Source: Urechidicola croceus
Lineage (GTDB): Bacteria; Bacteroidota; Bacteroidia; Flavobacteriales; Flavobacteriaceae
Length of the DNA: 64,000 bases
Assembly: GCA_905181865.1 (NCBI GenBank)
Contig: CAJIZG010000001.1
Coordinates: 62,001 to 126,000 of the forward strand
Direction of reading: 5' to 3'
Part shown: positions 18,179 to 25,792 of the stretch, in pieces
Numbering within the stretch: position 1 is the stretch's first letter
Layout of the letters: each line of letters opens with the position of its first letter
Position numbers and translations under genes: made by a program
The notes under the pieces: generated by a model
Databases searched by the model: none
What the model was told of the DNA's origin: nothing
What the model saw: the letters and a program-made list of their open reading frames with translations, nothing else

Positions 18179-18721
18179 TTATTTCTTTTTTGCATTCTTT
18201 AAATGTTCCGATCCAGAGATATTCATTTCTTCTGTTAACTCCGCTATTCTATTCAAATCTATATCTCCTGTCAAAGAAATTATTACCGCTTCTGCACTGT
18301 GTCCTTCAACGGCATTAACACGGTTTTTAATTCCGTTTACAAACATCAATAATTCCTTTACATGATCCTCATCCTTTCCTTCTACAATATAAATTTTAAC
18401 TTGAGCATCATCGTCATTTATCCTCATCAATTCAGTTAATTTAGAAGATTTCAAATACGAATTTACCGTTTTTTCCATATCAGATGCGAGGGCTAAATTT
18501 TCAGTAGTAAAAACCTTTAAACTACTTAACCCGCCTACCATTTCTGCATACTCCTTGGCTTCTGAACTTGAACCTCCAAATTTTGCCATTAATTCAAACA
18601 TTTTCTGATTCACAACAATGGTTGTCACCTCATCCTTCCCATCGTACTTATCAAAAACAGATGTCTGTGCCATACTGCTAAATGACCCCATTAGAATTGC
18701 TATTACTATTATTTTATTCAT
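18179..18721 (-). CDS. DUF4252 secreted protein (first copy)
   Basis: 180 residues with a cleavable signal peptide (NKIIVIAILMGSFSSMAQ). The DUF4252 body includes LSSLKVFTTENLALASDM, ELMRINDDDAQVKIYIVEGK and IISLTGDIDLNRIAELTEEM. Its distinct features from the downstream copy are a signal peptidase I rather than lipobox ending and a C-terminal Lys-rich tail. It lies 13 bases after the putative anti-sigma gene. Role unknown; the setting suggests an envelope-stress output or sensor. Confidence 0.8.
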   Translation of the reverse strand: MNKIIVIAILMGSFSSMAQTSVFDKYDGKDEVTTIVVNQKMFELMAKFGGSSSEAKEYAEMVGGLSSLKVFTTENLALASDMEKTVNSYLKSSKLTELMRINDDDAQVKIYIVEGKDEDHVKELLMFVNGIKNRVNAVEGHSAEAVIISLTGDIDLNRIAELTEEMNISGSEHLKNAKKK

Positions 18722-18734
18722 GATTCTCTTTTTT

Positions 18735-19157
18735 TTAATTCAATTCTTTAAAAACTTTACCTGTTGCTGTTTTGTAGTTCTCTAGATACATGACTGCATT
18801 TGTCCCTCTATTTAAGTTTTTTGACAATAATTGAAATGCATCTTGCGTGTGCTCAAAAGCATACTCGGCCTGTTTATTCTGGTCATATAAATAACCAGCA
18901 TAAACGCTTATTAGTAAAACAAAAGAAGCTACGGCCGATATCCATTTCCAATGCTGCTTTTTAGTCTTTAATTGAATAGATTGGGTCGAATACTCTGTTT
19001 TACTCTGCGCATAATATAAAAATAACGCTCTATATTCTTCTAAATGCGGGGCTATTTCAAGTCCCGTAAAATACTTGCTTAAAATAGTCTCTTCTTGAAT
19101 TGTTGTTTCAGCATTTAAATATTTATTTAACAATTGCTCAATTCTCTTTGATTCCAT
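18735..19157 (-). CDS. Membrane protein, likely anti-sigma factor of the ECF operon
   Basis: 140 residues with one central transmembrane segment (WKWISAVASFVLLISVYAGYL, about residues 70-90). A cytoplasmic N-terminal part (RIEQLLNKYLNAETTIQEE, HLEEYRALFLYYA) is of the kind found in small flavobacterial anti-sigma-like proteins. The short exported tail has no known domain. Its start overlaps the ECF sigma gene by 20 bases, so the two are coupled. The anti-sigma role is inferred from position and topology; no zinc-binding ASD motif is visible. Confidence 0.6.
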   Translation of the reverse strand: MESKRIEQLLNKYLNAETTIQEETILSKYFTGLEIAPHLEEYRALFLYYAQSKTEYSTQSIQLKTKKQHWKWISAVASFVLLISVYAGYLYDQNKQAEYAFEHTQDAFQLLSKNLNRGTNAVMYLENYKTATGKVFKELN

Positions 19158-19653
19158 AATTGTGTTGTTTTATCAATTGTTCCCTCACTGTTTTTCTTGC
19201 TCTTGACAAAGCCACCCTAACCGCTGTTGGTTTTATCTCAAGAATTTCACTTATTTCTTCATATTCATATTGTTCTATATCTCTCATTTGAATTATTAAT
19301 TGCTGCTGTTCAGGCAATTTAGTAATTAATTCATGCACAATGGAAACACTATCACTTATTTCTGTTTTACTATCTAATGAAAGACCTTTCTCTCTATAAT
19401 TATTGTGTACAAGAGATAAATTACTTGCCTGCTTAGACTTTAATCTGTCAAAACAATAATTTTTTGTCATTGTCATGGCAAAAGCCTCTATACTTTTATA
19501 CGAATTAATTTTTTTTCTGTTCTTCCATAATTTTAAATACAACTCTTGTGTTGCATCTTCAGCTTCTTCAATAGAAACAAGCAATCTCTTTGCCATACGA
19601 AAAACCTTATCTTTAAAAGGCATTACAACACTTAAGAATTCCGCTTGATTCAT
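19138..19653 (-). CDS. ECF-type RNA polymerase sigma factor
   Basis: 171 residues. Region 2 contains ATQELYLKLWKNRKKI and region 4 contains LPEQQQLIIQMRDIEQYEYEEISEIL followed by a recognition helix (TAVRVALSRARKTVRE). This is a standard group 4 sigma factor. It is first in a four-gene operon with a putative anti-sigma membrane protein and two DUF4252 envelope proteins. Upstream lies GTAAC-N16-CGTC, the classical ECF promoter shape, suggesting autoregulation. The stress it answers cannot be read from sequence. Confidence 0.92.
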   Translation of the reverse strand: MNQAEFLSVVMPFKDKVFRMAKRLLVSIEEAEDATQELYLKLWKNRKKINSYKSIEAFAMTMTKNYCFDRLKSKQASNLSLVHNNYREKGLSLDSKTEISDSVSIVHELITKLPEQQQLIIQMRDIEQYEYEEISEILEIKPTAVRVALSRARKTVREQLIKQHNYGIKEN

Positions 19654-19700
19654 TTGTTTGCTTTCGTTGAATTATTTTTTTTTCTGATCGTTACAAGTAT

Positions 19701-19725
19701 GACGAGTTATTTTCGTTTTTGTTAC
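19701..19725 (-). promoter_or_regulatory. Putative autoregulated ECF promoter, GTAAC-N16-CGTC
   Basis: The reverse strand has GTAAC at 19725-19721, then 16 bases, then CGTC at 19704-19701, and the sigma gene ATG 48 bases further on. The AAC/CGTC pair with this spacing is the usual ECF sigma promoter pattern and differs from the TAnnTTTG boxes elsewhere in the window. Confidence 0.55.
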
Positions 19726-19791
19726 AAGTTAATTAAATTTTGTAAAGTTTTTATTTAACTTGCGACTTCTATCTACATAAACTCCTTATTT

Positions 19792-21240
19792 ATGAAACGT
19801 TTCCTATTTATTTTATTTATTAGTTTTTCCTTATTATTTTATACGAGTTGTGACGATGACGACTCTATTGAAGAAATACCAAAAGAAGTACTTAATCAAG
19901 ATATTGAAAATTTTATTTGGGCAGGTTTAAACTTCTTTTACCTCTGGCAAGATGACGTTCCAGATTTATCGGATCAACGATTCACAAGTCAAGAAGAACT
20001 AAATAACTACCTAAAAGATTACAGCGACCCTGAAAGTTTGTTTGATAATTTATTATATAGTGGAGATAAGTACTCTTGGATTGTAGATGATTATATTGCC
20101 TTGGAAAAGGAATTAGGTCAAGGAATCTCTGGTTCCAATGGAGTTGAATTTAATTTGGTTTATGAGAGTGGAAGCGATACAGATGTATTCGGATCCGTAA
20201 GATATATTATTGCTGGCTCAGATGCATCTACAAAAAATATTAAAAGAGGTGATATTTTTCACGCTGTGAATGGAACGCCTTTAACAGCTAACAATTCTGG
20301 TGATTTGCTATTTGGATCGAATGATAGTTACACTTTAAATTTAGCCGACTATAATAACGGAAATCTGATAGACAATGGTGTATCTGTTTTATTAACAAAA
20401 AGTGAATTACAAGAAAATCCAATCCATGTTGTAACAACCGTTGATGAAATTGGAAAGAAAATTGGATACATAATGTATAATAGTTTTACCAATGCATTTG
20501 ATTCTGAATTAAATGATGCCTTTGCGACATTAAAAGTAGCAGGAGTTACAGATTTGGTTTTAGACTTACGATATAATTCAGGAGGTTCTGTGAATACTGC
20601 TATTTATTTATCGGGAATGATTACGGGACAATTTACTGGTGAGTTATTTACCAAAGAGCGATGGAATAGTAAATGGCTAGATTATTTGACCGAAAATAAT
20701 CCAGATTACTTAGAATCCTTTTTCGTGGAAAAAATGGATAATGGCGAAATTTTAAACAGTCTTAATTTAGATAATGTTGTTGTATTAACCACTGGAAGAT
20801 CTGCTTCTGCTAGTGAATTAATCATAAACGGATTAAATCCATATATCAATGTAACAACTATTGGTACTACAACAGAGGGGAAATCAGTGGGTTCCATTAC
20901 TATTTACGACTCTGAATCTTACGGCAAAGAAGGTGTAAACCCAGATCATACCTATGCTATGCAACCAATTGTGCTAGAAATTGTAAATAAATTAGGTGAA
21001 AACGACAATGATGGTTTTGATCCAACTATTGTTAATCCTGAAAATTATGGGAATATGGGAATACTTGGAGATCCATCCGAACCTCTATTTGCAAGAGCCA
21101 TTCAATTTATAAGTACAGGTTCGAAATCTAGCTTGAGTAAATCTAAAGTTATTCAACATATTTATTTGTCCGATTCTAAAAAAGAATCATTGACTGGATC
21201 GAATATGTACATTGATAAGCCATTACCTTTCTTAAAATAA
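19792..21240 (+). CDS. S41 family peptidase, lipoprotein (CTP-like)
   Basis: 482 residues. A lipoprotein signal (KRFLFILFISFSLLFYTSC) is followed by an acidic DDDD stretch. A PDZ-like part is around IKRGDIFHAVNGTPL, then the S41 catalytic core: LVLDLRYNSGGSVNTAIYLS, the nucleophile Ser in TTGRSASASELIING and the general-base Lys in TEGKSVGSITI. It belongs to the C-terminal processing peptidase clan found as outer-membrane lipoproteins in Bacteroidota. It is transcribed away from the ECF operon; a shared regulation is possible but not shown. Confidence 0.88.
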   Translation: MKRFLFILFISFSLLFYTSCDDDDSIEEIPKEVLNQDIENFIWAGLNFFYLWQDDVPDLSDQRFTSQEELNNYLKDYSDPESLFDNLLYSGDKYSWIVDDYIALEKELGQGISGSNGVEFNLVYESGSDTDVFGSVRYIIAGSDASTKNIKRGDIFHAVNGTPLTANNSGDLLFGSNDSYTLNLADYNNGNLIDNGVSVLLTKSELQENPIHVVTTVDEIGKKIGYIMYNSFTNAFDSELNDAFATLKVAGVTDLVLDLRYNSGGSVNTAIYLSGMITGQFTGELFTKERWNSKWLDYLTENNPDYLESFFVEKMDNGEILNSLNLDNVVVLTTGRSASASELIINGLNPYINVTTIGTTTEGKSVGSITIYDSESYGKEGVNPDHTYAMQPIVLEIVNKLGENDNDGFDPTIVNPENYGNMGILGDPSEPLFARAIQFISTGSKSSLSKSKVIQHIYLSDSKKESLTGSNMYIDKPLPFLK

Positions 21241-21244
21241 AAGT

Positions 21245-22159
21245 TTAATTCAAATCATATTTTAACTTGTTCATTTTATCAGTGTGCTGTTCCGCAGCAT
21301 ATTTAAATCCTGACTCCCACCATTTAATCATTAATTTTTTATCAAAAATTAGAGAATTTGTAGTTAATACAGTTGGTGTGTAATATAAATTCAATTTTAC
21401 ATTATGCTGGTTGGCATATAATTTCCCAATGGTAATATTATGTTTTTCAACATGATCCATCATAAATTCTTGTATATTCATTAATGCTGAAAATGGATTT
21501 TTAGCTGGAATTCTATTAATTTGAGTGAGTTCCGTTTCTAAAATGATAGCATCAACTTCTGTTGCCCCTCTTTTAATAGCCTCTTGAATAGGAACCAAAC
21601 ATCCAAACCCTCCGTCTGCATAATGACATCCATTTTTACGCAGCAAACTCATAAAAGGTACGTAATTACAAGAAGCCCAAATCCAATCACAAAAATCTTC
21701 ATAACTATAATCTTTTATTGATTTATACTCAACTTCATTAGTCGTTATGTTAGATACTGTGACGATTACTTTAAGTTCAGAATCCCTAACTCTTTCAAAA
21801 TATTTCTTAGGAATACGATTTGCTATTAATTTCCGCAAGTTTTTACTTTCCCCAAAAGTCTTTCTACCCTTAATAAAATTCCAGATAACATTAAGGTGAT
21901 TTATTGCTACAACTTCATACCCATTCACCTTTTTAATTGTTAATGGATTGTTACTAAATATAGAACGTTGAGAAACAGAAGTATAAACATCCTTCAAATC
22001 CTCTAAATATCCTAATGCTAAATGAGTTACCATTAAACTCCCTGTTGAAGTTCCAACAAATATATCGTACTTATTTTCTTTCTCTTGAATTAAAAACTGG
22101 GCAACTCCTCCTGCAAATGCTCCTTTACTTCCTCCACCTGAAATCACTAATGCTTTCAT
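21245..22159 (-). CDS. Patatin-like phospholipase
   Basis: 304 residues from the ATG at 22159, where the oxyanion loop begins almost at once (ALVISGGGSKGAFAGGVAQF). The nucleophile Ser lies in VGTSTGSLM (GxSxG) and the catalytic Asp in YADGGFGCLVP (DGG). An upstream ATG would add 16 residues with no homology. It is a cytoplasmic or membrane-attached lipid acyl hydrolase by family. The gene is divergent from a small lipoprotein gene 50 bases away and convergent with the S41 gene. Confidence 0.88.
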   Translation of the reverse strand: MKALVISGGGSKGAFAGGVAQFLIQEKENKYDIFVGTSTGSLMVTHLALGYLEDLKDVYTSVSQRSIFSNNPLTIKKVNGYEVVAINHLNVIWNFIKGRKTFGESKNLRKLIANRIPKKYFERVRDSELKVIVTVSNITTNEVEYKSIKDYSYEDFCDWIWASCNYVPFMSLLRKNGCHYADGGFGCLVPIQEAIKRGATEVDAIILETELTQINRIPAKNPFSALMNIQEFMMDHVEKHNITIGKLYANQHNVKLNLYYTPTVLTTNSLIFDKKLMIKWWESGFKYAAEQHTDKMNKLKYDLN

Positions 22160-22208
22160 AACTTTTATTTTGATTATTTTTGAAAAATTACTCCTATAAA
22201 GATACAAT

Positions 22209-22763
22209 ATGAATTTTAAATTATTTTACTTTTTTATCCTTTTAACAAGTGTTTTTAGTTGTTCAAAAAAAATAACTTTAGAAAATGAGATGGACTGCTC
22301 AAATTTCATATCTATAACTCAAAACAATAAAAAAACGGATATAAATAAAAATTTCACCATTGAAGTTCCCAAAAAATGGAAACACCGTTTATACTATGAC
22401 GATACTCAATCGACTATTTTTATGGCAGACACCATAAAAGAATTAGTAGACACCTATATTATAGACGTTTCTAAAAAAAATGGAGAACTTAGGCTAAATC
22501 AAGAATTCGAAGATACATTGAATAACCATACTGATTTAAATATATTGAAATCAAGTTTTGAAAATTTCAAAGAATTACCCGCCTATTGGAAATTATCAAG
22601 AGGCACCAAAAAACAATTTATATATCACGTATTCAATCTCTTCGTTAAAATTTCTGATGTGACCTATATCGAAATTAAAACAGAAATATATGGAGATAAG
22701 AATGTGGATGAGCGACTTTGTGAATCTTTTAAACTTATAAGTAGTTTAGAAATATTAAAATAA
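22209..22763 (+). CDS. Hypothetical lipoprotein
   Basis: 184 residues with a clear lipobox (FFILLTSVFSC, Cys 18). The mature part contains NFTIEVPKKWKHRLYYDD and WKLSRGTKKQFIYHVFNLFV, a pattern seen in small flavobacterial proteins that begin with an EVPKxW strand. No named family recognised. Two other Cys (about residues 29 and 171) could pair. It stands alone, divergent from the patatin gene. Confidence 0.65.
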   Translation: MNFKLFYFFILLTSVFSCSKKITLENEMDCSNFISITQNNKKTDINKNFTIEVPKKWKHRLYYDDTQSTIFMADTIKELVDTYIIDVSKKNGELRLNQEFEDTLNNHTDLNILKSSFENFKELPAYWKLSRGTKKQFIYHVFNLFVKISDVTYIEIKTEIYGDKNVDERLCESFKLISSLEILK

Positions 22764-22797
22764 AGTCTGGTTACTAAAATTCTCATTTCATTTTATT

Positions 22798-22805
22798 TAT
22801 TTTTG
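22798..22805 (+). promoter_or_regulatory. -7 box TATTTTTG of pepT
   Basis: A perfect TAnnTTTG box 24 bases upstream of the pepT ATG. Confidence 0.4.
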
Positions 22806-22829
22806 TTTTAAAATTTAAAAGTTACATTC

Positions 22830-24065
22830 ATGCAAAAAATTATTGATCGTTTTATTTCCTACATCAGCATAGATACTCAATCTGATCCTAACAATCCTGA
22901 ATTCCCAAGTACGGATAAACAATGGGAATTGGCCCGTCTTTTAGCAAAAGAATTAAAAGATATAGGAATGCATGAAGTTGAACTTGATGAAAATTGTTAT
23001 ATCATGGCTACTTTACCTAGCAATGTAAAGTATTCGGTTCCAACGATTGGTTTTGTTGCGCATATTGATACCAGTCCAGATTACACTGGGACCAATATAA
23101 ATCCGCAAATTATTAAAGATTACGGCGGTACTGACATTCTTTTGAACAAGAAAAAAAATATCGTATTGTCCCCAGATTATTTTGAAGACTTACTCTTATA
23201 CAAAGGGCAAACACTTATAACTACCGACGGAACTACCCTACTCGGCGCAGATGATAAAGCGGGAGTTACTGAAATCGTTTCGGCAATGGAATACTTAATT
23301 AATCATCCAGAAATCAAGCATGGTGAAATTCGTATTTGCTTTACACCAGATGAAGAAGTTGGCAAAGGCGCTCATTTATTTGATGTGAAAAAATTTGGCG
23401 CTCAATGGGCTTATACTGTGGATGGCAGTCAAATAGGAGAATTAGAATATGAAAATTTTAACGCAGCAAGCGCGGTTGTTACCATTGAAGGCAAAATTGT
23501 TCACCCAGGATACGCAAAAAACAAAATGATTAATTCGGTGTTAATTGGTCAAGAATTCATTGCTGCACTTCCTAAAAATGAAATTCCGCAAGAAACTAGT
23601 GGTTATGAAGGTTTTTTTCATTTACATACCATACAAGGTGAAGTAGAAAAAACAACTTTAGAGTATATTATAAGAGATCATGACATGGAATTATTTCAAC
23701 AAAGAAAAAAACATTTTGAAAAAGTTGCAACTGACTTAAATAGAAAATGGGAACAAAACTTAGTTCAAGTTGAAATTAAAGATCAGTACTTTAACATGAA
23801 AGAAAAATTAGAACCCGTAATGCATATTGTAGCTTTAGCTGAACAAGCAATGATAGAAGTAGGTGTAACTCCATTAATAAAGGCTATACGTGGCGGTACT
23901 GATGGTTCTCAACTATCTTACAAGGGTTTACCTTGTCCTAATATATTTGCTGGTGGACATAATTTTCACGGTAAATATGAATATATACCAGTCGAATCTA
24001 TGATCAAAGCGATTGAAGTTATTGTAAAAATTTCAGAGTTAACGGCGCAAAAATATTCAGGCTAA
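22830..24065 (+). CDS. pepT: Peptidase T (tripeptidase)
   Basis: 411 residues, M20 family. Zinc-site motifs: GFVAHIDTSPDYTG (His and Asp), TTLLGADDKAGVTEIV, CFTPDEEVGKGAH (catalytic EE), YTVDGSQIGELEYENF, and IRGGTDGSQLSYKGLPCPNI with the final His in FAGGHNFHGKYE. It releases the N-terminal residue from tripeptides in the cytoplasm. Full family length, with the SIDTQSDPNN start intact. A strong 15-bp hairpin terminator follows at 24123-24156. Confidence 0.95.
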   Translation: MQKIIDRFISYISIDTQSDPNNPEFPSTDKQWELARLLAKELKDIGMHEVELDENCYIMATLPSNVKYSVPTIGFVAHIDTSPDYTGTNINPQIIKDYGGTDILLNKKKNIVLSPDYFEDLLLYKGQTLITTDGTTLLGADDKAGVTEIVSAMEYLINHPEIKHGEIRICFTPDEEVGKGAHLFDVKKFGAQWAYTVDGSQIGELEYENFNAASAVVTIEGKIVHPGYAKNKMINSVLIGQEFIAALPKNEIPQETSGYEGFFHLHTIQGEVEKTTLEYIIRDHDMELFQQRKKHFEKVATDLNRKWEQNLVQVEIKDQYFNMKEKLEPVMHIVALAEQAMIEVGVTPLIKAIRGGTDGSQLSYKGLPCPNIFAGGHNFHGKYEYIPVESMIKAIEVIVKISELTAQKYSG

Positions 24066-24122
24066 TAATAATTATAGCGATCATTACTTTTTAGTAAAAC
24101 ACGTCGAATTTAAAAATTTCTA

Positions 24123-24156
24123 ATTTCAGATTGTTAATTATTTAACAATCTGAAAT
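24123..24156. terminator. Hairpin terminator after pepT
   Basis: ATTTCAGATTGTTAA (24123-24137) pairs perfectly with TTAACAATCTGAAAT (24142-24156) over a TTAT loop. The T-run is weak, but the 15-bp stem is one of the strongest in the window. Confidence 0.75.
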
Positions 24157-24240
24157 ATTTTGATAAAATTTAAATATAACGGGGATATCTAATCAATAAT
24201 TATAATATTTGCCTACGCAAAATTAAAGACTTAAATCAAC

Positions 24241-25449
24241 ATGGAAAGAGAACATCTTTTATCGTTAACAGAAGAATACGGAAGTCCGCTATATATCTAT
24301 GATGCCAATAAAATTGAATCGCAATTCAATAGAATGGTAAACGCTTTTTCGTCTGTAAATAAATTAAAGATTAATTACGCCGTTAAAGCGAATACCAATA
24401 TCAGTATTTTAAAGGTTTTGAATAATTTAAATTCAGGAGCAGATGCCGTTTCCATTCAAGAAGTAAAATTATGCTTAAAAGCAGGATTTGACGTTTCAGA
24501 TATTTTCTTTACGCCTAGTGGAATTTCATTTAAAGAAATAGAAGAGGCCGTAACTTTGGGTGTTCAAGTTACTCTAGACAACCTTACTGTATTGAAAAAA
24601 TATGGTGAAAAATTTCCAACGATACCGGCATGTATAAGAATTAATCCACATGTAATGGCAGGTGGGCATTCAAAAATATCTGTAGGACATGTCGATTCAA
24701 AATTTGGAATATCTATTTCACAATTAGATAATATTAAAGAAATTGTTGCTCATACAAAAATGGTTGTCAACGGATTGCATATGCATACTGGTTCTGATAT
24801 TTCTAATATAGATGCTTTTGTAGAAGCTACAGAAGTATTATTAAACGCTGTAAAACAATTTGACACTATTGAATTTGTAGATTTCGGAAGTGGCTTTAAA
24901 GTACCCTATAAAAAAGGAGATAACGAAACTAATATCGAAGCAATGGGCGAAATTATTGGTAAACGTTTTAACGAATTTTGTAAAGAATATGGTAGAGATT
25001 TAACATTGCTTTTTGAACCAGGAAAATTCTTAGTAAGTGAGTCAGGAAATTTAATGGTAAAAGTAAACGTAGTGAAGCCTACTCCAAACATCACATTTAT
25101 TGGAGTAAACAGTGGTTTAAACCATTTAATCAGACCTATGATGTATGATGCCTATCATCACATTACTAATGTTTCAAATAACAATGAAACACAACAAGCT
25201 ATTTATTCAGTAGTTGGGTATATCTGTGAAAACGACACTTTTGGCTCTAATAGAACATTAAATAAAGTATCACAAGGAAATATTCTTAGGATTCACAATT
25301 CTGGAGCATATAGTTTTTCTATGGCTTCTAATTATAATTCGCGCTATAGACCTGCAGAAGTTATGACGTATAAAGGAAAAGACTATTTGATTAGAGAAAG
25401 AGAAACTTTTGAGGATCTTACTAGAAATCAAATAGACATTGAACTATAA
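24241..25449 (+). CDS. lysA: Diaminopimelate decarboxylase
   Basis: 402 residues, fold III PLP decarboxylase. The PLP Lys is in INYAVKANTN (K49). GLHMHTGSD, DFGSGFKVPY and EPGKFLVSESG are the expected PLP and substrate motifs; the C-terminal half has GYICENDTFGSNR, which supplies the active-site Cys, and GAYSFSMASNYNS. It makes lysine from meso-diaminopimelate, the last step of lysine synthesis. It precedes the thr operon, separated by a terminator; both belong to the aspartate pathway. Confidence 0.95.
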   Translation: MEREHLLSLTEEYGSPLYIYDANKIESQFNRMVNAFSSVNKLKINYAVKANTNISILKVLNNLNSGADAVSIQEVKLCLKAGFDVSDIFFTPSGISFKEIEEAVTLGVQVTLDNLTVLKKYGEKFPTIPACIRINPHVMAGGHSKISVGHVDSKFGISISQLDNIKEIVAHTKMVVNGLHMHTGSDISNIDAFVEATEVLLNAVKQFDTIEFVDFGSGFKVPYKKGDNETNIEAMGEIIGKRFNEFCKEYGRDLTLLFEPGKFLVSESGNLMVKVNVVKPTPNITFIGVNSGLNHLIRPMMYDAYHHITNVSNNNETQQAIYSVVGYICENDTFGSNRTLNKVSQGNILRIHNSGAYSFSMASNYNSRYRPAEVMTYKGKDYLIRERETFEDLTRNQIDIEL

Positions 25450-25454
25450 TATTA

Positions 25455-25483
25455 AAATCCTGCTTTTAGCAGGATTTTTTTTC
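25455..25483 (+). terminator. Rho-independent terminator of lysA
   Basis: AATCCTGC (25456-25463) pairs with GCAGGATT and is followed by a T8 run. A textbook shape. Confidence 0.9.
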
Positions 25484-25591
25484 CTAATTTAAAAATATTA
25501 AGCCTAAAGTACTCTTCACTTATATTTTAAAAGTAATAATATAAAAGCCTATAAAACTCTAAATTATTTAGTTAAATTTTAAAAATAGTCC

Positions 25592-25599
25592 TACATTTG
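25592..25599 (+). promoter_or_regulatory. -7 box TACATTTG of the thr operon
   Basis: A perfect TAnnTTTG box seven bases before the leader-peptide ATG. Transcription would start near 25602-25606, so the leader ORF would be nearly leaderless if its first ATG is used. No convincing -33 TTG seen. Confidence 0.55.
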
Positions 25600-25605
25600 C
25601 CAATA

Positions 25606-25692
25606 ATGATTAGCAATGCAAAAAATATTATTACTTCTACTACCCAAACTATGGGCACAATTGCTATGACTACTGCAACGATGACCCTTTAG
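25606..25692 (+). CDS. thrL: Threonine-rich leader peptide of the thr operon
   Basis: A 28-codon ORF lies between the promoter box and thrA. Nine codons are Thr, four Ile and four Met, including runs such as NIITSTTQT and AMTTATMTL. Thr, Ile and Met all derive from the aspartate branch that thrA opens, so this is the codon bias expected of a ribosome-stalling leader peptide, as in E. coli thrL. An internal ATG at 25651 gives a 13-residue alternative that keeps five Thr. Mutually exclusive hairpins follow. The ORF was found by reading the sequence; translation is inferred. Confidence 0.7.
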   Translation: MISNAKNIITSTTQTMGTIAMTTATMTL

Positions 25693-25760
25693 GGTTATAT
25701 TCTATTACATATCGTCGCATGCTGATTCCCTATTTACAGGGTAAATAAAATAGAATCTAC
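25693..25760 (+). promoter_or_regulatory. Putative attenuator of the thr operon
   Basis: Two alternative pairings share one strand. ATTCTATT (25699-25706) is perfectly complementary to AATAGAAT (25749-25756). Alternatively, GATTC (25724-25728) pairs with GAATC (25753-25757), enclosing a 7-bp stem TATTTAC/GTAAATA (25731-25737 with 25741-25747). Ribosome stalling on the leader's Thr codons could choose between them. The second structure lacks a long T-run, so whether it terminates is uncertain. Confidence 0.5.
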
Positions 25761-25792
25761 TCAAAAATTACAGTATAGTTAAAAATTAAATC

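Noticed and set aside
25616-25669. A Leu-rich short ORF (nine Leu in 17 codons) overlapping the Thr-rich leader in another frame.
   Set aside because: It arises from shifting ACT/ATT codons by one base. The downstream genes make threonine, and the Thr frame starts closer to the promoter, so the Leu bias is accidental.
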